This document shows, in pieces, positions 7,770 through 17,100 of a DNA stretch of 64,000 bases. This stretch comes from Mesorhizobium sp. M2D.F.Ca.ET.226.01.1.1 (GTDB lineage Bacteria > Pseudomonadota > Alphaproteobacteria > Rhizobiales > Rhizobiaceae). Under the pieces are notes generated by a model. That model worked only from the letters and a program-made list of their open reading frames with translations, made no database searches and was not told where the DNA came from. The DNA is taken from positions 62,001 to 126,000 of the forward strand of contig NZ_RZOY02000014.1 in assembly GCF_004022705.2 (NCBI RefSeq). Reading direction: 5' to 3'. Numbering within the stretch: position 1 is the first letter of the stretch; every line of letters begins with the position of its first letter. The translations under genes and the position numbers were made by a program.

Positions 7770-10211
7770 CTATCCGGGCTCCATTGTATCCTCGATCGAG
7801 CCTATCAGCGCGGTGATCGCCTGCTTGTATTTCTCGAACTCCGGCGAGGTCTGCCGGACTTCGGTCGTGGTTGTCGCCGGCTGGCCCTGATCGGTCGCCA
7901 CGCGCAGCACTTTCTGCCCCATCTTCCGTTCGGCCCAGTCGACGACGTAGCTCGCGGTCTTGCCGGTGAGGAACGGGTTGGCCTGGATCACGGCTGATCC
8001 GAGCACGGCGCTTAATTGCGTCGAGCCCGGCGCCGCCAGAACCTGGGCAGCCCCTTCCATGCCGAGGAAATGGCAAAGATAGAGGCGGCCGGCGGTGATC
8101 TGGTGGCCGCGGGCGCGCAGATAGGCCTCGCCTTCGCGTGCCAGGTTGCGCACCATTTCGCGTGACAATGTCGCATCATAGCGAAGCGCGAGCAGGTCGG
8201 CCGTCGACAGCGACCGGGCAAGGTCGGGCCGATAGGTGTTCATCATCCGGATCCAGGTCTTGGAGATGAACTGGCCGGCACCGGTGGCCGAGGAAAGCGG
8301 GTTCTTGGCTCGCGCGCTGCCGCCGCTTTCGACATGCACGATCCTGTCGGTCAGCGTCTCGACGGCGGCGTCGCCGGAACCGCCGGAACTGACGGAGACC
8401 GCGGTGGCGACCGTGGTGACCGTGCCCAGCGGATCGATCGCCTCGCCGTTCTGGTAGAGTTCGAAATGCAGATGCGGGCCGGTCGAAAGCCCCGTGGTGC
8501 CGATATAGCCGATGACGTCCCCGGCCTTCACCTTGGTGCCGACGCCGCTGGCGATGGCGAATTTCTGCATATGCGCGTAGCGCGTCTCGCGACCGTTGGC
8601 ATGCGTGATCTTCACCATGTTGCCGTAGCTGCCGCCATCGCCCTGGAAGGAGATCTCGCCATCGAAGGCGGCCATGATAGGCGTGCCGACCGGCGCCGCC
8701 CAGTCGACGCCCTTGTGGATGCGGACCGTGCCGAGGATCGGATGCTTGCGCGGGCCGAAAGTCGAGGTCATCACGCCGGCGACCGGCGTGACCATGCCGT
8801 TGGTGACGGTCAGGGAGCGCACCTGGTCGTCGCCGGTCACGCAGGCATACTGGCCGTCGCTTTGCTGGAAGACGAAACAGTCGAGGCTCTTGTCCGCGCC
8901 CTGGACGCCGACATAGAGCACCCGCCCGGAGATCTCACCCTGGCCGCGCGGCGTCTGCGAATAGATCAGCACCAGGCGCTGGTCCTCGCTGGCGAAGGTG
9001 TCGAGGTCCTGCCCGCGCGACAGATACATGATCGCCTCGCCGATCACGCTGGTCGGCACCTTGTTGCGCGCCGCGGTCGAATAGATCGCGTCGAGCAGGC
9101 GGTACTGCCGCTTCGGCCCGCCCTGGTCGGAAGCGCCGGAATAGTTGAAGAGATCCTCGCGGACCCAGGGGTCGACGCCCGACACGAAGGCCCCGGCCGC
9201 ATTGCGCGTCAGCGTGCCGACATAGACGTTCTTGGCGTAGATGGAGACCTGCATCAGCGACATGACCGTCGTCTCGCGGTTCGCCCGAAACCCGCGCATG
9301 GCCACGACAAACCCGGCTTCCAGCCCGTCGCGATTGAACAGCGTCTTCAGCGCTTCGCCGGCAAGCTTGGCATCGTCGGCGGAGAAATGCCCGTCGAGCG
9401 CCACGCTGTCCAGGCTGCGGTCGTTGAGGATCTTCACGAAAGTGTCCTCGGTCGCTTCGAAGCGTTGATATTCGCTGGTGACGGTCGCGACGCTCGTGTT
9501 GTTCTCGATCGCGGTTTTCTTGAACGCGGGAAGCGCCGCTTCCCCCTGGTCGATGGTCTCGCCCCAGCCGGCCTCGGGGTCGTTGGTGTCGGCTTTGGGC
9601 GCCGAGCCGACGTCGCTTTCGTCCGGCGCCGCCTGGAGGTCGTTCTGCAGATCGCCCTGTTGATCGGCCTGCTGATCGTCTGGCGCGACGGCCGGAGCCG
9701 GCGATGCCAATTGCTCGTCACTGGGTGTCGTCGCCGAAGGTTTGGGAGCTGCCTGTCGCTGCGCCTGGAAGAAGGCGAAATCCTCCTGCGTCGAGGGGAT
9801 CGTTGTCATGAATTTTTCGCTGGCGCTCAGCATCACGTCGGTCAGGATTTCGATCTGTGGCGAAGCCCCCGAACTGTCGAGCTCGGCCGGACGCGCCACG
9901 GTCTTGCCCTTCGTTGCCGTGTCGGCATCGGGCGCAAGCGTGATCCACATCGGATCGCCGGCCAGATCGATGATCGCCGGCACATAGACAGAGGCGTCGG
10001 GTGGCACGTCTTCCATGCCCTCGACCGGATGCAGCTCCTCGTCCTCGTCGCCGAACGACCAATAGTCCTTGGTCAAATAAAAGCCGGTGGCTGAGGCAAC
10101 CATGGCGAGCGTGGCAAGGCCGGCAAGGACTCGGCGCCAGAGCTTGCGCCGGCGCTCGGCCAGGCGCGCCTGCTTCTTCTGCCTGAAGCTCGTGTCGATC
10201 GAGTGCGTCAC
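7770..10211 (-). CDS. Membrane-anchored murein hydrolase: M23 peptidase plus transglycosylase-like domain
   Basis: The 813-residue product starts at GTG 10211, where GTGA overlaps the DUF1036 stop. Residues about 22-44 form a membrane anchor (RRVLAGLATLAMVASATGFY). A long Gln/Asp/Ala-rich periplasmic stretch follows. The M23 (lysostaphin/LytM) fold is at about 470-590: HKGVDWAAPVG supplies the His and Asp, and TGPHLHFELYQNG the HxH motif. A lytic-transglycosylase-like block follows at about 620-760, with VESGG and GAGQFISKTW, where the Glu would be catalytic. One polypeptide could therefore cut both peptide cross-links and glycan strands. As the last gene of the kinase/TssM operon it may open peptidoglycan for the secretion machine; an effector role is also possible. 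Confidence 0.8.
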   Translation of the reverse strand: MTHSIDTSFRQKKQARLAERRRKLWRRVLAGLATLAMVASATGFYLTKDYWSFGDEDEELHPVEGMEDVPPDASVYVPAIIDLAGDPMWITLAPDADTATKGKTVARPAELDSSGASPQIEILTDVMLSASEKFMTTIPSTQEDFAFFQAQRQAAPKPSATTPSDEQLASPAPAVAPDDQQADQQGDLQNDLQAAPDESDVGSAPKADTNDPEAGWGETIDQGEAALPAFKKTAIENNTSVATVTSEYQRFEATEDTFVKILNDRSLDSVALDGHFSADDAKLAGEALKTLFNRDGLEAGFVVAMRGFRANRETTVMSLMQVSIYAKNVYVGTLTRNAAGAFVSGVDPWVREDLFNYSGASDQGGPKRQYRLLDAIYSTAARNKVPTSVIGEAIMYLSRGQDLDTFASEDQRLVLIYSQTPRGQGEISGRVLYVGVQGADKSLDCFVFQQSDGQYACVTGDDQVRSLTVTNGMVTPVAGVMTSTFGPRKHPILGTVRIHKGVDWAAPVGTPIMAAFDGEISFQGDGGSYGNMVKITHANGRETRYAHMQKFAIASGVGTKVKAGDVIGYIGTTGLSTGPHLHFELYQNGEAIDPLGTVTTVATAVSVSSGGSGDAAVETLTDRIVHVESGGSARAKNPLSSATGAGQFISKTWIRMMNTYRPDLARSLSTADLLALRYDATLSREMVRNLAREGEAYLRARGHQITAGRLYLCHFLGMEGAAQVLAAPGSTQLSAVLGSAVIQANPFLTGKTASYVVDWAERKMGQKVLRVATDQGQPATTTTEVRQTSPEFEKYKQAITALIGSIEDTMEPG

Positions 10212-10708
10212 GGGCTGTTTCCGGTCAGGAAATAGGTCCAGCGCACCTGCTCGAGCGTGTCGACCTCGACGAAGCGCGCCGCGATATGGCCGCGCTGCCA
10301 GCACTCCTCGATGCCGCGTATGGAGAAGCGCCGCCGGTCGATGCACATCTCGGTCGATCCGTTGAGGATCGCGTGGCCGAAGACGTCCGTCGCGTAGAGG
10401 TAGATGTAGCGGTTGGCCAACTCCTCGCGGATGACGTTGACGCACTGATTGGCGCCGATCGTCCACCAGCCATCCGTCTGGTCGGCATTGTCGACCTTCT
10501 GCCCGACGGCGAGATTGACGACGTCGAGCGTCTGGTTGCAGACGGTGAATTCGGCATGCGCCTTGCCGGGCGAAAGGATTGCGAGCAACACCGCGCCGAG
10601 CAGCGCGGCAAGCGTCGTCCGGCCCAGCACGTCTGGCAGCAATCGGAGCCGGCTACGCTGCTGGCGTGGCGAGGGCTGGCACATTGAACGCGGGCGGCGA
10701 AGGTCCAT
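10208..10708 (-). CDS. DUF1036 family exported protein
   Basis: The 166-residue protein has an N-terminal basic region and hydrophobic segment (about 29-52, ending GKAHA). The DUF1036 domain follows: FTVCNQTLDVVNLAVGQK, then DGWWTIGANQCVNVI, then RYIYLYATDVFG and ADV-type Cys residues. DUF1036 proteins are small periplasmic proteins, mostly of Rhizobiales, with no assigned reaction. It lies 11 bases after the kinase stop and overlaps the murein hydrolase start by GTGA, so it belongs to that operon. The long N-terminus could mean the true start is further in. Confidence 0.75.
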   Translation of the reverse strand: MDLRRPRSMCQPSPRQQRSRLRLLPDVLGRTTLAALLGAVLLAILSPGKAHAEFTVCNQTLDVVNLAVGQKVDNADQTDGWWTIGANQCVNVIREELANRYIYLYATDVFGHAILNGSTEMCIDRRRFSIRGIEECWQRGHIAARFVEVDTLEQVRWTYFLTGNSP

Positions 10709-10719
10709 CGGCGTTCATG

Positions 10720-13263
10720 CTACCCGCCGAGCCGGAAATAGGTGGCCGTGGCCGAGAACTGCGATCCGTCGGCCTCGATCTCCTGGAGGATCTTGGGCAA
10801 CAGCTCCGAAGCCGGTGTCGGCCTGGAGAACATCGCGGCCTGGATGTCCTTGGGCCCGGTGATCACCAGCATGATCTGCGGCACCGCCTTGCCGGCGGAC
10901 TTGTCCGGGGCGGCAAGGCCGATCGGGATGTTGAAGGTCAGCTTGCCGGTTTGCGGCACCATGCGGTCGTCGAGGTTGAAGGCGACGCCCTTGTGGTCGA
11001 TCAGCATGACATTCGAGATAAGCCCGCCGCCCGTATAGAGCGCGCCGCTGACCGGCGTGCCGTCCGGCACCGATGTCCGGTCGAGGACAAGCTGCGGCTT
11101 TTCGGCCGAGCTGCGGTCGAGGAAGCGCAGGAAGGTCGGCACGCCGCACTGCGACGGGGTGATGAGGCGCACGCTGATATCCGGTTCGACATGGAACCTC
11201 GTCTGGAAGTCGTTCAGCAGTTGCTCGAAGGGCGGCACCGCGGTTCCAAATCCCTCGATCGCGGGAGCGGCACCGGCTCGCGACGTCACATTCGCGTAAA
11301 AACAGCTGCCGCCACTGAAATCGCGCACCCAGGAGCGTTGGTCGTTCAACTTGGCCACATCATCTTGCGGTGACGGAAGCGCCGGCTTTGGCACATTGAT
11401 GGCGACGTCGGTTCCAGGCTGCTTGGTTGCCGGCGGCTGCGGTTGCTCTGCCGGCTGTGTTGGCGCGATCGGCGTCTCCGGCTGGCTGGCTGGCTGGGTC
11501 TGTGCCTTCGGCGCGGACGGTGAAGGGGTCGGCTGCGCCGAAGCCTGGCTTTGGGGAGCCGGGGACGGGGAAGTGGCCGGCTTGGGCAGCTTGGAAAGCT
11601 TATCCACGAGGTCTTTCACGCTGAGCTTGGCCGCCGGCTTATTTGTTTCCGGCGCCGGCTTGTTTTCAGCCGCCTGGGTCGGTTCTGGAGTCTTGACCGC
11701 CGGCGGCTCGCTGGTCGGCTGCGCCGGCTGCTGACTCTCCGCGGCCTTCGGCGCAGGCGTTGGCACAGGCGTAGGCGATTGCGCAGCGGACGGCTGCGCA
11801 GCTTTTGCTTCGACCTCGGGCGCATTCGCCTGATTGTTGGCTTCGCTCTCCGGCTGAGTTGCAGGCGGTGCCGGCTTCCCGACGGGCGTCTTGGCCGCGT
11901 CGGGTTGGGCGGACGGCTTCGCTATCTCGATGGTGGCTGCGCTGTCCGGCTTTTGCGCTTCTGGCTGAGGCGCGGCCGGCGCCTGCGGCTGGGGTTTCGC
12001 CGGCTCCGGTTGCTGCGCTTCAGCCACTGGTTTGGCGGCTTCCGCGACCGGCTTCGGGGTCAGCGGCTTGGATTTTTCCGCGACCGGCGGCGGCGCCAGG
12101 ACGCCGCTGAAATAAAGGCCGGTCCCAACCAGGACAGCGAGCGCCCCGACGCCGCCGGCGATGGCCGGCATCCGCGAAGTCTTTTTCGGCGGGGCCGGTT
12201 TGGACGCGCTGGCGGGAGCCGCGGCCGGCGCAGGCCGTGGCTCCGACAGAAGCGCTGGACGCACATGTTCGACGAAGCGCGGCTCGCCGGGGGGCGGCGG
12301 CGCCGACGGCTGGGGTTTAGAGCCGGGCAGCGCCGTCCAGCCGGCGCGCGGCAGCCCCGGGCGTTCGTGGGCGCCAAACGGAGCTGGCGGCGGCAACGTC
12401 GCCTCGAGGTCCTCGCCGCGCGTCGCCCTGGCGATCTCGGCCATGCTGGCTGGCCGGTCGCGCGGATCCGGCTGCAGCATGGCTTCGATGAGTTCTTGGA
12501 AGTCGGGGTCGATATCCGACAGGTCTGGCACGGTCCGGCGCTTTTCGATGACCTCGTATTGCGATCCGCTCATGTCGAGCGGCTTGCCGCGCAGCGCCGC
12601 GGCCAACACCAGGCCGAGGCTGTAGATATCGGATTGCTCGCTGACGTCGCCGCCATAGAGGCCGAGCTGCTCCGGCGAAACATAATTGTATTTGCCGGCG
12701 AACCTTCCACCGATCAGCGTCTCGCCGCCGGTCGCCGAGCGCGCGATGCCGAAATCGATGATCTTGGCGCGATCGACCCGCCCGCCCGGCAGGATGATGT
12801 TGTCCGGCGAAAGGTCGCGGTGCACAGCGCCCGCCTGGTGCACGGCGCTCAACCCGGAGGCGAGGCGATGGCAAAGCCGGCGCACGTCGTCCGCAGGCAT
12901 CGGCCCGCGCCGCATGATATCGAATAGCGATTGGCCGTCGACGAACTCCATCGCGAGATAAGGACGGCCGATTCCCGTATCAATCGTAAAAACGTGGTAG
13001 CGCACCACCGCGTCATGCGAGAGATGGTTGAGGATCGATGCTTCCTTGCGGAAGAGCGACAGGATCGTCTGGTCGCGGGCGAATTCGGGCAGCACGATCT
13101 TGATCGCCACATGGTCGCCGGTCTGGATGTTGTGGCCGCGATAGACTTCGCCCATGCCGCCGGAAGCAATCCGCTCGTCGAGTTCGTAGATGCCGCTGAG
13201 CTGCGTCCCGACCCCCGCATAGGCGATGTTCGTCGCTATCCGCGTCTTGTCGTCGTCGCTCAT
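10720..13263 (-). CDS. ppkA: T6SS-type Ser/Thr protein kinase with periplasmic C-terminal domain (PpkA-like)
   Basis: The 847-residue protein begins MSDDDKTR at an ATGA overlap with the phosphatase gene. The Hanks kinase domain (about 25-290) is complete: glycine loop IASGGMGEVYRG, VAIK lysine, HRDLSPDN catalytic loop, IDFGIAR and VSPEQ. A single membrane helix lies at about 366-388. An unusually long Pro/Ala/Gln/Lys-rich linker (about 390-640) and a periplasmic domain with Cys pairs (GGSCFYANV..., PSQCGVPTF) follow. PpkA kinases sense envelope signals and phosphorylate FHA proteins to switch on T6SS assembly. Partner phosphatase, FHA, TssL and TssM genes all lie in the same operon. Confidence 0.9.
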   Translation of the reverse strand: MSDDDKTRIATNIAYAGVGTQLSGIYELDERIASGGMGEVYRGHNIQTGDHVAIKIVLPEFARDQTILSLFRKEASILNHLSHDAVVRYHVFTIDTGIGRPYLAMEFVDGQSLFDIMRRGPMPADDVRRLCHRLASGLSAVHQAGAVHRDLSPDNIILPGGRVDRAKIIDFGIARSATGGETLIGGRFAGKYNYVSPEQLGLYGGDVSEQSDIYSLGLVLAAALRGKPLDMSGSQYEVIEKRRTVPDLSDIDPDFQELIEAMLQPDPRDRPASMAEIARATRGEDLEATLPPPAPFGAHERPGLPRAGWTALPGSKPQPSAPPPPGEPRFVEHVRPALLSEPRPAPAAAPASASKPAPPKKTSRMPAIAGGVGALAVLVGTGLYFSGVLAPPPVAEKSKPLTPKPVAEAAKPVAEAQQPEPAKPQPQAPAAPQPEAQKPDSAATIEIAKPSAQPDAAKTPVGKPAPPATQPESEANNQANAPEVEAKAAQPSAAQSPTPVPTPAPKAAESQQPAQPTSEPPAVKTPEPTQAAENKPAPETNKPAAKLSVKDLVDKLSKLPKPATSPSPAPQSQASAQPTPSPSAPKAQTQPASQPETPIAPTQPAEQPQPPATKQPGTDVAINVPKPALPSPQDDVAKLNDQRSWVRDFSGGSCFYANVTSRAGAAPAIEGFGTAVPPFEQLLNDFQTRFHVEPDISVRLITPSQCGVPTFLRFLDRSSAEKPQLVLDRTSVPDGTPVSGALYTGGGLISNVMLIDHKGVAFNLDDRMVPQTGKLTFNIPIGLAAPDKSAGKAVPQIMLVITGPKDIQAAMFSRPTPASELLPKILQEIEADGSQFSATATYFRLGG

Positions 13264-14039
13264 CTGGCCAGGCCCTCCACTGCGGACCGATCCGAATGGA
13301 GCGCGCCGTTGCGCCCGCCGCCGACCCTCACGAGCACGATGGTCACATTGTCGGTGCCGCCGCGCGCCAGCACCATGTCCAGCAGGTTCTGACAGGCCGC
13401 CCGCGGCGTGGCGGATTTGACCGCGGCCTCGATCTCGGGATCGCTGACATGCGCCGTCAGTCCGTCGGTGCCCAGAACGAAAACATCGCCGGGCATCAAT
13501 TCGCCCTGCTGGAAATCGATCTCCAGCTCGTCGCTGACGCCGACCGCATGCGTGATCACGTTGCGGCGCGGCCAGGTGAGCGCCTCCTCCGCGCTGATCA
13601 TGCCGCGGTCGAGCAATTCCTGTACCTCGGTGTGATCCTTCGAAACCTGGAAGATCGCGCCGTTGCGCACGAGATAGATGCGGCTGTCGCCGGCCCACAG
13701 GCAGGCGAAGCGACCATCCATGGCGAGAAGGGCTGCAAAGGTCGAGCCGATGGTGATGCCGCGCGATCGCGATATGCCGCGGATCTCGGCATTGGCGCGG
13801 CTCAGCCGGTCCTCGAAGCGGGCACGGAGGTCCGGCGCCGAGCTTGCAATGCCGATGGTCGCGAGGTGGTCGACGATGCTGGCCGAGGCCACTTCGCCGG
13901 CCTCATGCCCGCCCATCCCGTCGGCCACCACCCACAGGCCGGTCTGCGGTTCGATAAGGTAATTGTCCTCGTTGTGGTCGCGCACGCAGCCCTGGTGGCT
14001 CACGCCGAAGCTGTCGATGGGGAGGGCGACAGTGCTCAA
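13260..14039 (-). CDS. pppA: PP2C-family Ser/Thr phosphatase (PppA-like)
   Basis: This 259-residue cytoplasmic protein carries the full PP2C motif set: VRDHNEDN, VADGMGGHEAGE, WAGDSRIYL, LGTDGLTAHVSD and GGTDNVTIVLV. The metal-binding Asp residues are all present. In T6SS loci PppA dephosphorylates what PpkA phosphorylates and so returns the machine to rest. The stop codon overlaps the kinase start (ATGA), giving balanced co-expression of the antagonists. The start lies 117 bases after the upstream TssM stop. Confidence 0.93.
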   Translation of the reverse strand: MSTVALPIDSFGVSHQGCVRDHNEDNYLIEPQTGLWVVADGMGGHEAGEVASASIVDHLATIGIASSAPDLRARFEDRLSRANAEIRGISRSRGITIGSTFAALLAMDGRFACLWAGDSRIYLVRNGAIFQVSKDHTEVQELLDRGMISAEEALTWPRRNVITHAVGVSDELEIDFQQGELMPGDVFVLGTDGLTAHVSDPEIEAAVKSATPRAACQNLLDMVLARGGTDNVTIVLVRVGGGRNGALHSDRSAVEGLAR

Positions 14040-14156
14040 TTTGCCACCAAGCGCTCAGCAGGCGTCCTCTGTGACCAACCATGGGCCGCGTGCCCACGCC
14101 ACTTTGCCACAAGCGCATACTTTAGAGTACCGAAATGAAGGCTGGATCCGGCCATG

Positions 14157-17100
14157 TCAGAACGCCTTCGGACAGCTGAAGCCGGACAAGGCCGGCAGCA
14201 GCAACGGGTTGGCGCCCGACCCGACCTGCATCGTATAGGCGACGTCGCGTCCGCCAATCACGAAGCGCGCCTCGGTGTTGGAACCGTCGCCAGTGACGGT
14301 CGCCTTGTCGAACAGCCGCTTCAACGCCCACGGGCCTTCGAATTTGAGCGCGGACTCGCGGCCCGGCATTTCCGGCGCCAGGCTGAGGCTCGCCGATCCG
14401 GAAGCGGCGCCGCTCGGCCATGTCACGATGCTCGGCGCGTTGCCGGCCTGGGCGCTCTGCACCGTCTGCCCGTCCACATTGAGCACCGCGCTGTCGGCTT
14501 CGCTGTTCAGCGAGGTGGGCGTGAAGGTGATCGACACCAACGGCGTCGATCCGCCCGACGGAAAGAAGGCGGCGCGGATTTCCGCGGCCGACTGGAACGC
14601 CTTCAAGGTCGATTTTGCCAGGTCCTTGCTGGAACGCACATTCTGCTTCCAGCTCCATTCCTGCCCAGTCATGTCGATCAACGGTGCAAGGTTCTGCGCG
14701 AAGAAACGGTCCATCAAGCCGCCAGGCGCGAACAGCTTCGCGAAATCCGCCATCGGGATGTCCTCGCTGCTGTCGCGAGCGAAGGGATAGCGGCCGTTGA
14801 CCGCCTCCTCGCAGGCGCGCGTCACCGTCTGGTCGAGGGTCTGGTTGAGGTTGGCGACGGAGGTCTCGGCGACATTGCCCTCGAATTCGTCCGCCGCGGC
14901 ATTGACCATGCGCGCCAGCGGTTTGGGCAGGCGCGAGACATTGGCGCGCAAGGTCGAGATCTGCAGCTGCAGATTGGCGTTGACGCGTTCGGTCTGCGAG
15001 GGGACGTCGGCAGCGAGCTTCAGGCTCTGGAAGATGTCGTGGAAGTTCTGCGTCAGCGCGTCGAGCGGCCGGCGTCCGGCCGCTCCGCTGACCAGCGCCT
15101 GGAACGGCCGGAACTGCGCCTCGACGCTCGCGCCGGCGTTCTGCGCGACGACCGAGCTAGCGCCGGCGCGGCTCTGCGACTTGCCGCCGGCGACCTGCAG
15201 GCCGATGCGGGCCAGGCCCTTGGCCATGGCGGCGGGATCCTGCTGCGCGGTGCTGGTCTCGCTCTCGACGGCCGTGTCCTTGGTCAATGCGGTTTCATCG
15301 GCTATCGCCGTGAACAGCTGGTCGAGAGGCGAATCCGGCGACGCGACGGCCGAAAGCGCCAGATAATGCGGCTTGTCCTTCAGCATCGCCTTGAGCTTCA
15401 GCTGGTCGAGCACGCCGTTCCAGGCGGCGGCGAATTCCTTGCCGTAGCGGTCGATGAGCTCAGGACCGAGCTTGGGCAGGTCCTGGTCGATGCCGCCCTG
15501 TTCGCCACCGCCACCGAGCACCCAGCGGTCGTCGACGAGCGTCTGCGCCATGCGCGAGAGCTGTGGCAGGAAGAAGCGGTTGAAACCGGCACGTGTGTAA
15601 AGGCCGGCAACGTGAAGATCGGCGAGGTCGGTGCCGTCCATGCGCTCGAACAGCAGCTGCGCTTCCGGACCGGCTTTGGCGGCGACGGAAAAATCCTGCA
15701 GCCTTGCCGCGTAGACCGCCGATTTGATCTGCGCCGAGGCGCGGTCGGCGAGGCTCATGCGCCCCAGCGAACGTTGCGCGGCCTCGACCAGCGGCTGGTT
15801 GAGCGCGAAGACCGGATCGTAGGCGTCGTCGAGCGTAAGCATGGCGCGCAGATGCATTTCGAGCTGCGCGCGGCCCTCGCGGTTGTTCTCGCCGGGGTAG
15901 CGGTTCTCTTCCCAGTCCTGCTTCATCCACGATACGATCAGCTCGTCGTCGACCTTCGGCGCCTTGCCGCCCAGCATCAGGTAGATCTTCAGTGGCTCGT
16001 AGAGTGCGATCGGATCGGCCATCCTGGCCTGGATCGTCCGCTCGGCCTGCACCAGCAACCGCGAGCGGAAGGTCCGCTCCAGCGCCTGCCGGTAGGCGGT
16101 CTTGGAGGCCGACAACAGCCTCTCGCGTTGGCTGAGCCCGAACGTCTCCTCGATCGGCTTGCCCTGGTCGCCGTTGTCGAAACCGGCGGGCAGGCTGCGC
16201 AACTGGTCAAGCGGACCGATGACGTTTTCGAGGTCGACGTCGCTCACCGTCGTGCTTTTCAGCAGGGAATCGGCGCTGTCACGATAATGCGCCATGGCTT
16301 GCCTGGTGGAGGCGATCAGCTGCTTGTTGGCGAAGAAGCTGAGGCCGAGCACGCCGAGCGCCGCCAACGCCGCCAGCGCGATCACGGAAAGGCCGCCGAA
16401 CCTGGCAAGCCTTGCGCGCCGCTCGGCGGCCCTGTCGAAAGACACCCAGCCCGATTCCGGGAAGATGACTTCGGTCAGCAGGTCGTGCAGGAAGAAGCTC
16501 TTGCCGGCGCCGGAAAGGTGCGCCTGGGAAGCGCTGCCGAAACTGCGGTCGATCGCGCCCAGCACCTGGTCGAACGGCGTCCCTTCCTGGGTGCCGGACG
16601 AGAAATAGAGCCCGCGCAGACTGACATTGACCTGCGACCGCGAGGTGTCGAACAGGTTGCCGACGAACTGCGTTACCCGGCTCTTCAGGGCGCCGAACTG
16701 CGCCGGAAAACCGAACAGCGCGATCCGCGCCACCGGGTCGGTCTCTTCCTGCAGGCGGTCCGCGACCTCCTCGGCGAGCCGCTTCGCCAATCCGTCGAAT
16801 TCCGCCGGCGCTTCGCCGGCCATGTTTTTGGTGCGGTCGGCGGTTTGGAATGTCGCTCCCCACACCTTACGCCGGCGCGCCTCGTCGAAATCGCCGAAAT
16901 AATCCATGAAGCCGGCGACGAGGTCGGCCTTGGTGAAGAGCAGATAGACCGGAAACTGGATCTTCAGCGTCTCGTGCAACTCGCGCAGGCGGCTCCTGAT
17001 CTCGGTGACATGCGCGTCGAGCTGCCGGTCGTCGAAGCCGATCAGATCGGCAAGGCTGATGGCGAGAATAACGCCGTTGATCGGTTGCCTGACGCGGTTT

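Noticed and set aside
10212-10466. N-terminal extension of the murein hydrolase
   Set aside because: The residues are an Arg-rich shadow of the DUF1036 gene; the GTG at 10211 with GTGA overlap is the credible start.
13264-13698. N-terminal extension of the kinase
   Set aside because: It is antiparallel-free but out-of-frame shadow sequence of the PP2C gene; MSDDDKTR at 13263 with an ATGA overlap fits the kinase domain start.
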